Assembly (NCBI GenBank): GCA_017481205.1 | Contig: JAFUPN010000018.1 | Location: 1-63,826 of the forward strand | Direction of reading: 5' to 3' | DNA: 63,826 nucleotides | Source: Clostridia bacterium | GTDB lineage: Bacteria > Bacillota > Clostridia > UMGS1810 | Part shown: piece by piece, positions 35,079 through 46,083 of the stretch | Position numbering within the stretch: the first letter of the stretch is position 1 | Layout of the letters: each line of letters opens with the position of its first letter | Made by a program: the position numbers and the translations under genes | The notes under the pieces: generated by a model | Seen by the model: the letters and a program-made list of their open reading frames with translations, nothing else | Databases searched by the model: none | Told to the model about the DNA's origin: nothing

Positions 35079-35798
35079 CTAATTCGCTACATACATTTGT
35101 TTATATGGATTTTTACTATCCGGTGTAATGAGTGTAAATTCAGAATTTAAAATCTCATTTTCATCATAATCAAAATATTTGCAGAATTCTTTTATATATT
35201 CCTCTATTTCCTGCAAATCATCATCAGTTGCACATCTGGCATGAACCTGGCTTGGAAATTTTATTCCGTCACAGGATGAGCGCAAAAGCATTTTGCCGCC
35301 GTGCATTCCTGTTCCTGGAAAATTGCTTACAATAGGCTCTCCGTCTCCATTAAGACCAAGTACAATTATGGTGCCTCCCGCCTGATATTCACCTAAAAAG
35401 CTCCCTGCTCTGCCTCCGATGACCAGACAGGGCTGTTTTTCGCGGTATGCTTTCATATGGATACCTGCCCTGTAGCCTGCATTTCCCTTTACAAATATCT
35501 TACCGCCGCGCATAGCATATCCTGCGGCATCGCCGATATTACCGTGAATGACGATTTCGCCGTCATTCATTGTATCGCCGACAGCATCCTGAGCGTTCCC
35601 CTCAACAATTATGGTTGCTCCGTTCAGATATGCTCCAAGAGCATTTCCGGGAATTCCCTTAACGGTAATTGTTTTATCAGACATTCCGGCAGCCATAAAA
35701 CGCTGTCCGAGACAGTCCGTAACCTTACAGAATTTTTTCGATGCCGATATGGCTTCATTCAGGCTTCTGTAATCCAGATTTTTTGCATTGATAGTCAT
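35079..35798 (-). CDS. Glutamate synthase GXGXG domain protein
   Basis: 239 residues; GAGGTGATAT precedes the start. A right-handed beta-helix like the C-terminal domain of glutamate synthase, with the repeated G-x-x-x-G/A-x-x-x-x-G spacing: GIPGNALGAYLNGATIIVEG, AVGDTMNDGEIVIHGN, AAGYAMRGGKIFVKGNAG, FLGEYQAGGTIIVLG. It corresponds to GltB3 of archaeal-type split enzymes or GlxC of rhizobia. It acts with the amidotransferase and FMN proteins encoded upstream. Confidence 0.92.
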   Translation of the reverse strand: MTINAKNLDYRSLNEAISASKKFCKVTDCLGQRFMAAGMSDKTITVKGIPGNALGAYLNGATIIVEGNAQDAVGDTMNDGEIVIHGNIGDAAGYAMRGGKIFVKGNAGYRAGIHMKAYREKQPCLVIGGRAGSFLGEYQAGGTIIVLGLNGDGEPIVSNFPGTGMHGGKMLLRSSCDGIKFPSQVHARCATDDDLQEIEEYIKEFCKYFDYDENEILNSEFTLITPDSKNPYKQMYVAN

Positions 35799-35908
35799 AT
35801 TATATCACCTCGTTGGAAAATCTACAATACAATTTGAAATATTTTTTATCTATAGAAAATTATTTGAATTAAGATAGGTCTGCGGATTTCATCGGGCATC
35901 TCCTTTGG

Positions 35909-37414
35909 TCATTCTCCCGCATGGGAAATGCCCAGGATTTCCAGCTCCTTGTCCGTAAGTCCTATTCCCCGGAGCATGAGTCTGTTTCCTCTGAGAGCTT
36001 CTATGGAGTTGATGCCCATACCGCCCATCAGCTCTTTGATTTCGTGTTTCCATGCGTTCATGAGATTTACAAGCCGCTCACTGCCGATATCCGGATTAAG
36101 CCTTTTTACAAGCTCAGGGCGCTGCGTTGCAATACCCCAGTTGCACTTGCCGCTCTGACATGTGCGGCAAAGGTGGCATCCGAGAGCAAGTACTGCTGCA
36201 GTGGCTATGTAGCATGCATCTGCACCCAGCGCAATTGCTTTGACAACATCAGCAGCACTGCGGATAGAACCGCCTACAACAAGAGATACATTGTTGCGGA
36301 TACCTTCATCGCGAAGTCTACGGTCAACACTTGCCAGTGCCAGCTCAATGGGAATACCGACATTGTCTCTTATGCGGGTCGGAGCAGCTCCGGTACCTCC
36401 GCGGAAACCGTCTATGGCAATGATATCGGCACCGCTTCTTGCAATACCGCTTGCAATTGCTGCGATATTATGAACTGCGGCAACCTTTACGATAACAGGC
36501 TTTTTGTATTCTGTTGCTTCTTTCAGTGAAAATACAAGCTGCCTCAAATCCTCTATTGAATATATATCATGGTGAGGAGCAGGAGAGATGGCGTCACTTC
36601 CTTCGGGTATCATTCTTGTTCTTGATACATCGCCGACAATCTTTGCACCGGGAAGATGACCGCCGATACCCGGTTTTGCACCCTGTCCCATTTTTATTTC
36701 AACTGCTGCGCCTGCTTCGAGGTAGTCCTTGTGAACGCCGAATCTGCCGGATGCAACCTGAACTATTGTGTTTTCACCATAGCAGTAAAAATCTTCGTGG
36801 AGACCGCCTTCGCCTGTGTTGTACAAAATACCGAGCTCAGTTGCTGCTCTTGCCAAAGATTCGTGAGCATTGTAGCTGATAGAGCCATAACTCATGGCAG
36901 AAAACATCACCGGCATAGAAAGCTCAAGCTGCGGAGGCAGCACACATTTTAATTTGCCGTTTTCGTCTCTTTGAACCTTTTCCGGCTTTTTGCCTAAGAA
37001 AACACGGGTTTCCATTGGTTCACGAAGAGGGTCAATAGGCGGATTTGTCACCTGCGATGCATTAATCAGGATTTTGTCCCAATATACGGGAAGCGGTTTG
37101 GGATTACCCATCGACGATAACAGAACGCCGCCACTGTTTGCCTGCTTATATATTTCCTTGATTGTATCATTTTGCCAATTGGCATTTTCTCGGAGGGTGC
37201 AGTCGCTTTTTATGATTTTAAGTGCTCTTGTAGGACATAGCGAAACACATCTCTGACAGTTTACGCATTTTGCTTCATCGCTTATTAAAACAACGTGTTC
37301 TGCGTCAAAAGTATGGACTTCGTTTGAACATTGTCTCTCACACACTCTGCATCCGATACAGCGATTTTGATTTCTGACAACTTCAAATTCGGGATATACA
37401 AATTCTACGCTCAT
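35909..37414 (-). CDS. Glutamate synthase FMN domain protein with ferredoxin domain
   Basis: 501 residues from the ATG at 37414 (GGAAGG upstream; overlaps the previous stop by one base). Residues 1-75 hold two 4Fe-4S sets (CIGCRVCERQCSNEV and CVNCQRCVSLCPTRAL). The rest is the FMN-binding synthase barrel: MFSAMSYGSISYNAHES, GEGGLHEDF, IKMGQGAKPGIGGHLPGAK, GADIIAIDGFRGGTGAAPT, and the cluster cysteines CHLCRTCQSGKC. It makes glutamate from 2-oxoglutarate and ammonia channelled from the amidotransferase, with electrons probably from ferredoxin because no NADPH-binding beta subunit is present. Confidence 0.94.
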   Translation of the reverse strand: MSVEFVYPEFEVVRNQNRCIGCRVCERQCSNEVHTFDAEHVVLISDEAKCVNCQRCVSLCPTRALKIIKSDCTLRENANWQNDTIKEIYKQANSGGVLLSSMGNPKPLPVYWDKILINASQVTNPPIDPLREPMETRVFLGKKPEKVQRDENGKLKCVLPPQLELSMPVMFSAMSYGSISYNAHESLARAATELGILYNTGEGGLHEDFYCYGENTIVQVASGRFGVHKDYLEAGAAVEIKMGQGAKPGIGGHLPGAKIVGDVSRTRMIPEGSDAISPAPHHDIYSIEDLRQLVFSLKEATEYKKPVIVKVAAVHNIAAIASGIARSGADIIAIDGFRGGTGAAPTRIRDNVGIPIELALASVDRRLRDEGIRNNVSLVVGGSIRSAADVVKAIALGADACYIATAAVLALGCHLCRTCQSGKCNWGIATQRPELVKRLNPDIGSERLVNLMNAWKHEIKELMGGMGINSIEALRGNRLMLRGIGLTDKELEILGISHAGE

Positions 37415-38508
37415 CAAAATGCACCTTCCTTTACTTTGATAATTACCGGTTCACCGCCTGCGGGTGCCCAAATATTCTCGGCATCCGGCTCCATTACCCG
37501 TATAGCGGCTTCTTCACTGGCAATATATACCTTGTCGTCTTTTTCACCAACCACCATAGAGCGAAGCTTAAGACGGTCGTTTAATGCCATAAGGCCGCCG
37601 TCAAAGCCGAATACTATTGAAAAAGGTCCTGTAATCAGGAGGCTTGAGAAAATTGTACGCAGATAAATATGCTTTTCTTTATCCTCTGAGTCAATCTTGC
37701 TTTCTATTGTGCTCCAAAAGGGGGCGGCGATAACGCTTGCGGCTTCACTCAGGGTAAGACCCTGCCTCCGGAGCAGATAGTCCATAATATATGTGATAAC
37801 CTCGGTGTCGGTCTGCAGCGTACATTTATAACCGAACATCTCTATAAAACGGCGGTTTGCATCATAGGATGATATTTCGCCGTTATGTACTATTGAATAA
37901 TCCAGCAATGTAAAGGGATGTGCGCCGCCCCACCAGCCCGGGGTGTTGGTAGGATATCTGCCGTGTGCAGTCCAGCTGTAGCCTTCGTATTCCTCTAATT
38001 TATAAAAGACTCCCACATCTTCGGGGAAACCTACAGCCTTAAAGGTTCCCATATTTTTTCCGCTGGAAAACACATATGCTCCGGGCATTTCGGTATTTAT
38101 TTTCATCACGGTTTTTGCGACAAACTCGTTTTCATCAAGCTGCATGGATGCAAGCACAGATTTTAAAGGAGCAACAAAATATCTCCATATAATAGGTTCG
38201 TCTGTAATCTGAGGTATTTTTCTGGTAGGAAGAATTTCGGATTTGACAATTTCAAATTTTTCTTTAAGAAACTGTTCACAGCTTTTTCTTGTGCTTCTGT
38301 CATCAAAGAAAAAATGCAGCGCATAAAATTCTTTGTACTCAGGGTAAATTCCGTAGGCTGCAAAACCGCCTCCGAGACCGTTGCTGCGGTCGTGCATTGG
38401 CTTCATTGCCTCAACTATTGATTCACCTGTCATTCTTTTTCCTTCTTTAGATATAACTGCAGCGATTGCACAGCCTGAAGGGATTCTTACTTGACCTTCT
38501 ATATTCAA
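37414..38508 (-). CDS. Glutamate synthase amidotransferase domain protein (class II)
   Basis: 364 residues from a TTG at 38508, chosen because AGAAAGGA lies about 10 bases upstream and homology begins there (MNIEGQVRIPSGCAIAAV); the upstream ATG at 38544 lies inside the leader terminator hairpin. Hydrolyses glutamine to give ammonia to the FMN subunit. The catalytic cysteine is residue 13, so a 12-residue propeptide is expected to be removed. Other blocks are HDRSNGLGGGFAAYG, SWTAHGRYPTNTPGWWGG and IVHNGEISSYDANRRF. First gene of the operon synthase(3)-glnA-ANTAR. Confidence 0.92.
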   Translation of the reverse strand: MNIEGQVRIPSGCAIAAVISKEGKRMTGESIVEAMKPMHDRSNGLGGGFAAYGIYPEYKEFYALHFFFDDRSTRKSCEQFLKEKFEIVKSEILPTRKIPQITDEPIIWRYFVAPLKSVLASMQLDENEFVAKTVMKINTEMPGAYVFSSGKNMGTFKAVGFPEDVGVFYKLEEYEGYSWTAHGRYPTNTPGWWGGAHPFTLLDYSIVHNGEISSYDANRRFIEMFGYKCTLQTDTEVITYIMDYLLRRQGLTLSEAASVIAAPFWSTIESKIDSEDKEKHIYLRTIFSSLLITGPFSIVFGFDGGLMALNDRLKLRSMVVGEKDDKVYIASEEAAIRVMEPDAENIWAPAGGEPVIIKVKEGAF

Positions 38509-38530
38509 TAGGTCCACATCCTTTCTAAAC

Positions 38531-38627
38531 AAAAAAGACGCCATTCATATAGAAGATACTCTTCACATATGAATGAACGTCTTTGCTCATTTGCAAGTAT
38601 TATAACCCCAAATTTCATTTTTGTCAA
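38531..38627 (-). promoter_or_regulatory. Promoter and ANTAR-type switch of the glutamate synthase operon
   Basis: On the minus strand: TTGACA (38622-38627), 17-base spacer, TATAAT (38599-38604), predicted start near 38592. The RNA begins directly with AATGAGC, loop AAAGAC, GTTCATT (38591 down to 38572): a 7-bp stem and a hexaloop with A first and G fourth. The hexaloop bases form the left arm of a terminator, AAAGACG pairing with CGTCTTTT (38531-38540), with CATTCATAT/ATATGAATG and GAAGA/TCTTC inside. This is the operon that ends in the ANTAR gene. Confidence 0.85.
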
Positions 38628-38688
38628 CACCAAAATCAAATTTTAATGATATTTGCAGGATTTTTTTGAAAAAAATTCAAAAAAGGGG

Positions 38689-38717
38689 TTGACAAATAGA
38701 AAATTTGAGTGTATAAT
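38689..38717 (+). promoter_or_regulatory. gdhA promoter
   Basis: TTGACA (38689-38694), 17-base spacer and TATAAT (38712-38717). It is divergent from the glutamate synthase promoter, with about 60 bases between the two -35 boxes. Confidence 0.9.
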
Positions 38718-38726
38718 GCATGACAT

Positions 38727-38776
38727 AAGGCAAAGGCGTCTTAGAGTTAAAGCTCTTAGACATCTTTGCCTTTTTT
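38727..38776 (+). promoter_or_regulatory. ANTAR-type switch before gdhA
   Basis: AAGGC (38727-38731), hexaloop AAAGGC, GTCTT (38738-38742). The same 5' bases AAGGCAAAG pair with CTTTGCCTT (38764-38772) in a long terminator with GTCT/AGAC and AGAG/CTCT inside and six T at the end. The small hairpin and the terminator cannot form together. Confidence 0.85.
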
Positions 38777-38790
38777 GTTGTATATAATAA

Positions 38791-40146
<1,356 letters not shown>

Positions 40147-40167
40147 TATTGTTTAATTGAATATGTT

Positions 40168-40213
40168 AAGGCAAAGGCGTCTTTGGTGTTTTTTACACTG
40201 GAGGTGCCTTTTT
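40168..40213 (+). promoter_or_regulatory. ANTAR-type switch between gdhA and GSIII gene
   Basis: AAGGC (40168-40172), hexaloop AAAGGC, GTCTT (40179-40183), the same bases as before gdhA. The loop bases AAAGGC also pair with GCCTTT (40206-40211) in a terminator with GGTGT/ACACT at its tip and a T-tract to 40213. No strong promoter is visible in the 20 bases before it, so read-through from gdhA is likely to be what it controls. Confidence 0.8.
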
Positions 40214-40236
40214 CATTATAAAAGGAGATGTTTGTT

Positions 40237-42330
40237 ATGAAAACAGTATCAGATTATTTCGGCAGCTTGGTATTTGATGACAGAGTGATGAAATCAAAGC
40301 TTTCATCAAAGGTATATCAATCTCTCAAAAAGACAATTGACGAAGGCGCACAGCTTGATTTGTCTGTAGCAAATGCCGTAGCAGATGCCATGAAGGAATG
40401 GGCAGTGGAAAACGGTGCTACTCACTATACACATTGGTTTCAGCCGCTTACGGGCATCACTGCAGAAAAGCATGACAGCTTTATTTCGCCTTCACCGGAC
40501 GGCAGGGTAATAATGGATTTTTCGGGCAAGGAGCTTATCAAAGGCGAGCCTGATGCATCATCATTCCCCTCAGGCGGTCTCCGTGCTACATTTGAGGCAA
40601 GAGGCTATACAGCATGGGATCCCACATCCTATGCATTCATAAAAGGAAAAACTCTTTGTATTCCTACAGCCTTCTGCTCCTACGGCGGCGAGGCTCTTGA
40701 CAAGAAAACTCCGCTTCTGCGTTCAATGGAGGCACTCAACAAGCAGGCTCTCCGTATTCTTAAGCTTTTCGGAACTGATGCAAAATATGTCAGAACATCT
40801 GTAGGACCCGAGCAGGAATATTTTCTTGTACTCAAGGAGCTTTATGAAAAGCGCAAGGACCTTATTTATACAGGTAGAACACTCTTTGGTGCAAAGCCGC
40901 CAAAGGGACAGGAAATGGATGACCACTACTTTGGTGTAATCAAGCCCAGAGTAGAGGCATATATGACAGAGCTTAATGAAGAGCTCTGGAAGCTTGGCAT
41001 TCTTGCCAAGACGCAGCATAACGAGGTAGCTCCTGCACAGCATGAGCTTGCACCAATATATACAACAACAAATATTGCAACCGATCATAACCAGCTCACC
41101 ATGGAAATAATGCAAAAGGTTGCAGCACGCCACGGTTTAGTTTGTCTTCTCCATGAAAAACCCTTTGCCGGCGTAAACGGAAGCGGCAAGCACAACAACT
41201 GGTCTATGGCAACAGATGCAGGAGTAAACCTCTTATCACCCGGAGAAACACCTTATGAGAATGCTCAGTTCCTGTTATTCCTCTGTGCAGTAATTAAAGC
41301 TGTGGATGATTATCAGGATTTGCTCAGAATATCGGTAGCCACCGCCGGAAACGACCACAGACTCGGTGCAAACGAAGCACCTCCCGCTGTTGTTTCAATA
41401 TTCCTTGGCGATGAGCTCAATGCGGTTCTTGAAGCAATCGAAACCGACACCCCGTATATGGGTGCCGAAAAGACTCAGATGAAGCTGGGGGTTGATGTGC
41501 TTCCGAAATTCAACCGTGATACAACCGACAGAAACAGAACCTCTCCCTTTGCTTTCACCGGAAATAAATTTGAGTTCCGTATGCTGGGCTCCTCCAACAG
41601 TATAGCATGTACAAATATTATGCTGAACTCGGCTGTTGCAGAAAGCCTCAAGATATATGCAGACAGACTTGAAAAGGAAGAAGATTTTGAAACAGCACTT
41701 CACGAAATGATAAAGAAAACCATCAAGGATCACAAGCGTATCATTTTCAATGGAAATGGCTATGATGATGAATGGATTAAGGAAGCTACCGAAAAGAGAG
41801 GTCTTATGAACCTTCGTACTACTCCCGATGCTATTCCTCATCTGCTTGATAAGAAAAATGTGGATATGCTTACAAGCCATAAGGTGTTTTCGGAAGCAGA
41901 GCTTAAATCACGCTGTGAAATCACTCTGGAAAACTACTGCAAGACTGTTGTGATTGAAGCAAACACAATGTCACAAATCGCAAAACGTGAGATTCTTCCT
42001 GCAATCGAAGAGTATGCGGCATTTGTTGCTCAGAGTGCAAACAGCAAGAAAGCGCTTGATGCGTCAATCCCCTGTATATATGAGACAGAGGCTGTAAAGA
42101 AGCTTTCTGTTCTTGAAGGTCAGATTTATGAAAGAACAGCTGAGCTTGATAAAGTGATTGTAAAGGTCACAGATGCAGCCGATGTTGTTGAAGAGAGTTA
42201 TCTGATTCGTGACGAATTGCTTACAAAGATGAGTGAACTCAGAGTTGCATGTGATGAGGCGGAGGTTACAACCGCAGAAAAATTCTGGCCCTTCCCAACA
42301 TACGGCGAGCTACTTTTCGGAGTAAGATAA
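40237..42330 (+). CDS. glnN: Glutamine synthetase type III
   Basis: 697 residues from the ATG at 40237 (AAAGGAG upstream). The large dodecameric GSIII class found in Bacteroidetes, cyanobacteria and clostridia. Typical blocks: [69 protein letters not shown], and [14 protein letters not shown]. Ammonia and glutamate are joined with ATP. The C-terminal domain specific to GSIII is complete. It follows gdhA and precedes the ammonium transporter, so incoming ammonia can be fixed by either enzyme. Confidence 0.96.
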   Translation: MKTVSDYFGSLVFDDRVMKSKLSSKVYQSLKKTIDEGAQLDLSVANAVADAMKEWAVENGATHYTHWFQPLTGITAEKHDSFISPSPDGRVIMDFSGKELIKGEPDASSFPSGGLRATFEARGYTAWDPTSYAFIKGKTLCIPTAFCSYGGEALDKKTPLLRSMEALNKQALRILKLFGTDAKYVRTSVGPEQEYFLVLKELYEKRKDLIYTGRTLFGAKPPKGQEMDDHYFGVIKPRVEAYMTELNEELWKLGILAKTQHNEVAPAQHELAPIYTTTNIATDHNQLTMEIMQKVAARHGLVCLLHEKPFAGVNGSGKHNNWSMATDAGVNLLSPGETPYENAQFLLFLCAVIKAVDDYQDLLRISVATAGNDHRLGANEAPPAVVSIFLGDELNAVLEAIETDTPYMGAEKTQMKLGVDVLPKFNRDTTDRNRTSPFAFTGNKFEFRMLGSSNSIACTNIMLNSAVAESLKIYADRLEKEEDFETALHEMIKKTIKDHKRIIFNGNGYDDEWIKEATEKRGLMNLRTTPDAIPHLLDKKNVDMLTSHKVFSEAELKSRCEITLENYCKTVVIEANTMSQIAKREILPAIEEYAAFVAQSANSKKALDASIPCIYETEAVKKLSVLEGQIYERTAELDKVIVKVTDAADVVEESYLIRDELLTKMSELRVACDEAEVTTAEKFWPFPTYGELLFGVR

Positions 42331-42400
42331 TTATTTAAGGATTAACAAAGAATCAGTAACATTTAAGTATGACTAATTTTGAGAAAGAAGATGATTTTTT

Positions 42401-44122
42401 ATGGAACTTACAATGATAATTGATACACTATGGGTATTTCTTGCAGCCATCCTGGTATTTTTTATGAATCTTGGATTTGCTTCTCTTGAAGCCGGCTTTG
42501 CAAGGTCGAAAAATACCGTCAACATTCTTTCAAAGAACTTTATAGTATTTGCGGTTTCTTCATTAGGCTTTATGCTTTTGGGCTGGGGTTTGATGTTCGG
42601 AGGTGACAATCCCTTTGTCGGCACGGAAAATCTGTTTATTTTAGGTAATGCAGACCTGTCATTCTATGATGAAACTCTTACATCAAATGTGCCGTTTTGG
42701 GGTAAGTTTTTCTTCCAGCTGGTGTTCTGCGGAACCGCTGCAACAATAGTTTCCGGTGCAGTTGCGGAGAGAATAAAATATGTTTCATTTATAGTATTTT
42801 CATTTGTCCTCACATTGGTTATATATCCAATTGTCGGTCATTGGGTTTGGGGCGGCGGCTGGCTGGCAGACCTTGGCTTTATGGATTTTGCCGGTGACAC
42901 TGTTGTTCATTCCCTCGGAGGCTGGGCAGCTCTGTCAGGTGCAATTATCCTCGGTCCTCGTATCGGTAAGTATGGCAAGGACGGCAAGGCAAAAGCAATT
43001 CCTGGACACAATATGTCTCTTGCAGTAATAGGCTTATTTGTTCTCTGGCTCGGCTGGTTCGGCTTTAACCCCGGTTCTACAATGAGCTTTCAGCATCCGG
43101 AGGATGTCATGCATATCCTTTTAACAACTAATACCTCTGCAATTGCGGCAGTGCTTACATCAACAATTATTTCTTGGATATTCATAGGCAAGCCCGATCT
43201 GGGTATGACTGTCAATGGCTGTCTTGCAGGCTTGGTTGCCATTACTGGCGGCTGTGCATACATATCTGTTGTTGACTCTCTGATAATCGGAGCTGTCGCA
43301 GGCGTTATAGTTGTATTTGCAGTACTGTTCTTTGACAGTGTTCATGTTGACGACCCTGTAGGTGCCACCTCTGTTCATCTGTGCTGCGGTGTGTTCGGTA
43401 CAATCTGCATCGGTCTCTTTGCCAGGGAGGGTGTAACTACACTTTCTTCCAAAAATGGTCTTTTCTACGGCGGCGGTTTTGAATTGCTTGGAACACAGCT
43501 TCTGGGAGTTATATCGGTAGGTGTATTTGTATTTGCGGCTTCATCTCTTTTGTGGCTCGCATTAAAGAAAACTGTGGGTATCCGTGTTACAGCAGAAGAG
43601 GAAATTGCCGGTCTTGATATCGGCGAGCATGGTAACCGTGCATATCCGGACTTTGTACCGGCAGTTGAAAGTATTGATTACGGCGAAGCTGAGCCCGTTG
43701 GTGATGTACCTGTTACAGAAGCAATACCCGTTAAAGCCAAGTTCTCACCGGCTGATATTGAGCAGCCTAAATTTACAAAGGTAGAAATCATTTGTAAGGA
43801 AGCAAGGTTTGAAGCACTCAAGGATGCTATGACAAAGCTTGGTATTACCGGTATGACAGTATCCCATGTTATGGGCTGCGGTCAGCAGAAGGGTAAGCCG
43901 GAGTATTACCGTGGCGTACCTGTAGAAACAACTCTTCTTCCTAAGGTTCAGGTTGATATTGTTGTAAGCAAGGTTCCTGTACGCACTGTAATTGATACTG
44001 CAAAGAAGGTGCTCTACACCGGACATATCGGTGACGGTAAGATATTCGTTTACGATGTTGAAAATGTAGTAAAGGTTCGTACCGGTGAAGAAGGCTATGA
44101 TGCACTTCAGGATGTTGAATAA
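42401..44122 (+). CDS. amt: Ammonium transporter fused to P-II signalling domain
   Basis: 573 residues. Residues 1-400 are an Amt channel with eleven membrane segments (FGSLEAGF-like FASLEAGFARSKN, the twin-His region in VVHSLGGWAALSGAI, and FGFNPGSTMSFQ). A linker of about 50 residues leads to a P-II (GlnB/GlnK) domain from residue 456 (KFTKVEIICKEARFEALKDA), with a T-loop KPEYYRGVPVETTLLPK holding tyrosines near 502 and the C-terminal GDGKIFVYDVENVVKVRTGE ATP/2-oxoglutarate block. Covalent P-II should gate its own channel by nitrogen and energy status. A ribosome site is weak (AAGAAGATG). Confidence 0.94.
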   Translation: MELTMIIDTLWVFLAAILVFFMNLGFASLEAGFARSKNTVNILSKNFIVFAVSSLGFMLLGWGLMFGGDNPFVGTENLFILGNADLSFYDETLTSNVPFWGKFFFQLVFCGTAATIVSGAVAERIKYVSFIVFSFVLTLVIYPIVGHWVWGGGWLADLGFMDFAGDTVVHSLGGWAALSGAIILGPRIGKYGKDGKAKAIPGHNMSLAVIGLFVLWLGWFGFNPGSTMSFQHPEDVMHILLTTNTSAIAAVLTSTIISWIFIGKPDLGMTVNGCLAGLVAITGGCAYISVVDSLIIGAVAGVIVVFAVLFFDSVHVDDPVGATSVHLCCGVFGTICIGLFAREGVTTLSSKNGLFYGGGFELLGTQLLGVISVGVFVFAASSLLWLALKKTVGIRVTAEEEIAGLDIGEHGNRAYPDFVPAVESIDYGEAEPVGDVPVTEAIPVKAKFSPADIEQPKFTKVEIICKEARFEALKDAMTKLGITGMTVSHVMGCGQQKGKPEYYRGVPVETTLLPKVQVDIVVSKVPVRTVIDTAKKVLYTGHIGDGKIFVYDVENVVKVRTGEEGYDALQDVE

Positions 44123-44138
44123 ATAATATAAATCAGCT

Positions 44139-44169
44139 CATGCCGAAGAAAGCTTTTTTCTTCGGCATG
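44139..44169 (+). other. Strong intercistronic hairpin between amt and asnB
   Basis: CATGCCGAAGAA (44139-44150) and TTCTTCGGCATG (44158-44169) form a 12-bp stem with a 7-base loop. There is no T-tract after it, so it may be a processing or stability element, not a full terminator. Confidence 0.6.
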
Positions 44170-44194
44170 GCGTGGTTTGACTGGAGGTAATTTT

Positions 44195-45772
44195 ATGTGT
44201 TCAATTATGGGTTATTGTGGCAAGAGTGCAGACCTTGCCAAATTTAAAGAAGGATTTCAAAGAACTGTTTCAAGAGGTCCCGATGCTTCAAAAATTATTG
44301 ATACAGGCTGTGGCTTTTTAGGCTTTCACAGACTTGCCATAATGGGGCTTACTCCTTCGGGTATGCAGCCCTTTCGTCTGGGGGAAAGCTTTGTTGTATG
44401 TAACGGAGAAATTTACGGATTTGAAAAAATAAAAGAGAAGCTGTCGGAAAAATATACATTTGCAAGTGAATCTGACTGTGAAATACTTCTTCCTATGTAT
44501 CAGGAGTACGGAGTAGAAATGTTTAAAATGCTCGATGCTGAATTTGCGTGTGTTATTTTCGACGGTAAATCGAAAAAATATATAGCTGCCAGAGACCCAA
44601 TCGGAATCCGACCGCTGTATTACGGATACGACGAAAACGGTGTGATTATATTTGCTAGCGAAGCAAAAAATCTTGTGGGACTTACAGAAAAAATTATGCC
44701 TTTTCCGCCCGGGCATTATTATAAAGACGGAAAGTTTTACTGTTATAATAATATATCCGAAGCGGACAAGGTTATAGACGATGACCTTGAGACTGTTTGC
44801 AAAAACATCCATGATAAGCTTGTAGCAGGCGTGGAAAAACGTCTTGTTGCAGATGCAAAGGTGGGCTTTTTGCTGTCAGGAGGTCTTGATTCTTCGCTTG
44901 TTTGTTCAATCGCTGCAAAGAAAAGCCCGGTGCCGATTAAAACCTTTGCAATCGGCATGAGCGAGGATGCCATTGACCTTAAATATGCCAAAGAGGTGGC
45001 AGAATATATAGGCAGTGACCATAAGGAAATTATTATAACAAAGGATGATGTGCTTTCATCTCTGGAAACAGTTATTCATTTGCTCGGTACATTTGATATT
45101 ACCACTATCCGTGCAAGCATGGGTATGTATCTGATTTGCAAAGCAATCCACGAGCAGACTGATATAAGAGTACTTCTGACAGGTGAGATATCAGACGAAT
45201 TGTTTGGCTATAAATACACAGACTTTGCTCCGTCGGCAGAGGCTTTTCAGAAAGAATCGGAAAAACGTATTAGGGAATTGCATATGTACGATGTGCTACG
45301 TGCTGACCGGTGTATATCGGTAAACTCTCTTGAGGCGAGAGTTCCTTTCGGGGATTTGGATTTTGTTAAATATGTCATGGCAGTTTACCATGAAATAAAG
45401 CTTAATAAATACGGAAAAGGTAAATATCTGCTTCGCCATGCCTTTGAGGGTGATTATCTTCCCGAGTCAATTCTGTACAGGGAAAAAGCAGCTTTTTCCG
45501 ATGCTGTCGGTCATTCAATGGTTGATTATCTCAAGGAATATGCAGAAAATTATTATACAGACGATGAATTTGATGAGAAAAGAGCAAAATATTCCCATGC
45601 TCAGCCCTTTACAAAGGAATCTCTGCTTTACCGTGAGCTTTTTGAAAAATATTATCCCGGTCAGGGAGAAATGATAGTTGATTTCTGGATGCCGAACAAA
45701 GAGTGGGAGGGGTGTGATGTTGATGACCCCTCCGCAAGAGTGCTGGCAAACTATGGAGACAGCGGAAAATGA
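44195..45772 (+). CDS. asnB: Asparagine synthetase (glutamine-hydrolysing)
   Basis: 525 residues from ATG 44195 (TGGAGG upstream), which places the catalytic cysteine at residue 2 (MCSIMGYCG), as needed after removal of Met. N-terminal class II amidotransferase (SRGPDASKI, HRLAIMG, CNGEIYG) and C-terminal synthetase with the PP-loop FLLSGGLDSSLV. Converts aspartate and glutamine to asparagine and glutamate with ATP. It follows the Amt/P-II gene and ends in a composite terminator. Confidence 0.95.
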   Translation: MCSIMGYCGKSADLAKFKEGFQRTVSRGPDASKIIDTGCGFLGFHRLAIMGLTPSGMQPFRLGESFVVCNGEIYGFEKIKEKLSEKYTFASESDCEILLPMYQEYGVEMFKMLDAEFACVIFDGKSKKYIAARDPIGIRPLYYGYDENGVIIFASEAKNLVGLTEKIMPFPPGHYYKDGKFYCYNNISEADKVIDDDLETVCKNIHDKLVAGVEKRLVADAKVGFLLSGGLDSSLVCSIAAKKSPVPIKTFAIGMSEDAIDLKYAKEVAEYIGSDHKEIIITKDDVLSSLETVIHLLGTFDITTIRASMGMYLICKAIHEQTDIRVLLTGEISDELFGYKYTDFAPSAEAFQKESEKRIRELHMYDVLRADRCISVNSLEARVPFGDLDFVKYVMAVYHEIKLNKYGKGKYLLRHAFEGDYLPESILYREKAAFSDAVGHSMVDYLKEYAENYYTDDEFDEKRAKYSHAQPFTKESLLYRELFEKYYPGQGEMIVDFWMPNKEWEGCDVDDPSARVLANYGDSGK

Positions 45773-45775
45773 AAT

Positions 45776-45875
45776 AAATCCGGATGCATTAGGTTGAGGG
45801 TGATAAGGAAGAATTGGTTTTTCAGGGCGAATATTCCTTATCGCCCTCAAGCTTTAAACATAGCCGGATTTTTTT
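45776..45875 (+). terminator. Composite terminator after asnB
   Basis: An inner hairpin of 17 bp (TTGAGGGTGATAAGGAA 45794-45810 with 45834-45850, one G-U pair) is enclosed by AAATCCGG (45776-45783) and CCGGATTT (45864-45871), followed by T to 45875. Confidence 0.8.
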
Positions 45876-45902
45876 GTGGTCGGATTTTTTTGAATTTTTG
45901 TA

Positions 45903-45958
45903 TTGACAAATTTTCTTAAAAGGTGTACAATATTATAGGTAAGGGCAATGGCGTCTTT
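45903..45958 (+). promoter_or_regulatory. purC operon promoter and first ANTAR-type hairpin
   Basis: TTGACA (45903-45908), 17-base spacer, TACAAT (45926-45931). The RNA should start near 45938. AAGGGC (45941-45946), hexaloop AATGGC and GTCTTT (45953-45958) form a 6-bp stem with two G-U pairs; the loop again has A first and G fourth. AGGGCAAT may alternatively pair with ATTGTCCCT (to 45976), before a T-rich stretch. Confidence 0.8.
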
Positions 45959-46008
45959 AGACAGGAGTATTGTCCCTATTTTTATTTAAAGCAAAAAATA
46001 AACATAAT

Positions 46009-46059
46009 AAAGGCAAAGGCGTCTTTAATGCGTAAAATCGCATTGGAGACGCTTTTTTT
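46009..46059 (+). promoter_or_regulatory. Second ANTAR-type hairpin and terminator before purC
   Basis: AAAGGC (46009-46014), hexaloop AAAGGC, GTCTTT (46021-46026). The 3' side overlaps a terminator: GCGTCT (46019-46024) with AGACGC (46047-46052) and AATGCG with CGCATT inside, then seven T. Two hexaloop hairpins in tandem, the second overlapping a terminator, is the arrangement described for EutV- and NasR-type targets. Confidence 0.85.
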
Positions 46060-46083
46060 ATTGCAAAGAAACGAGGTTGAGTT

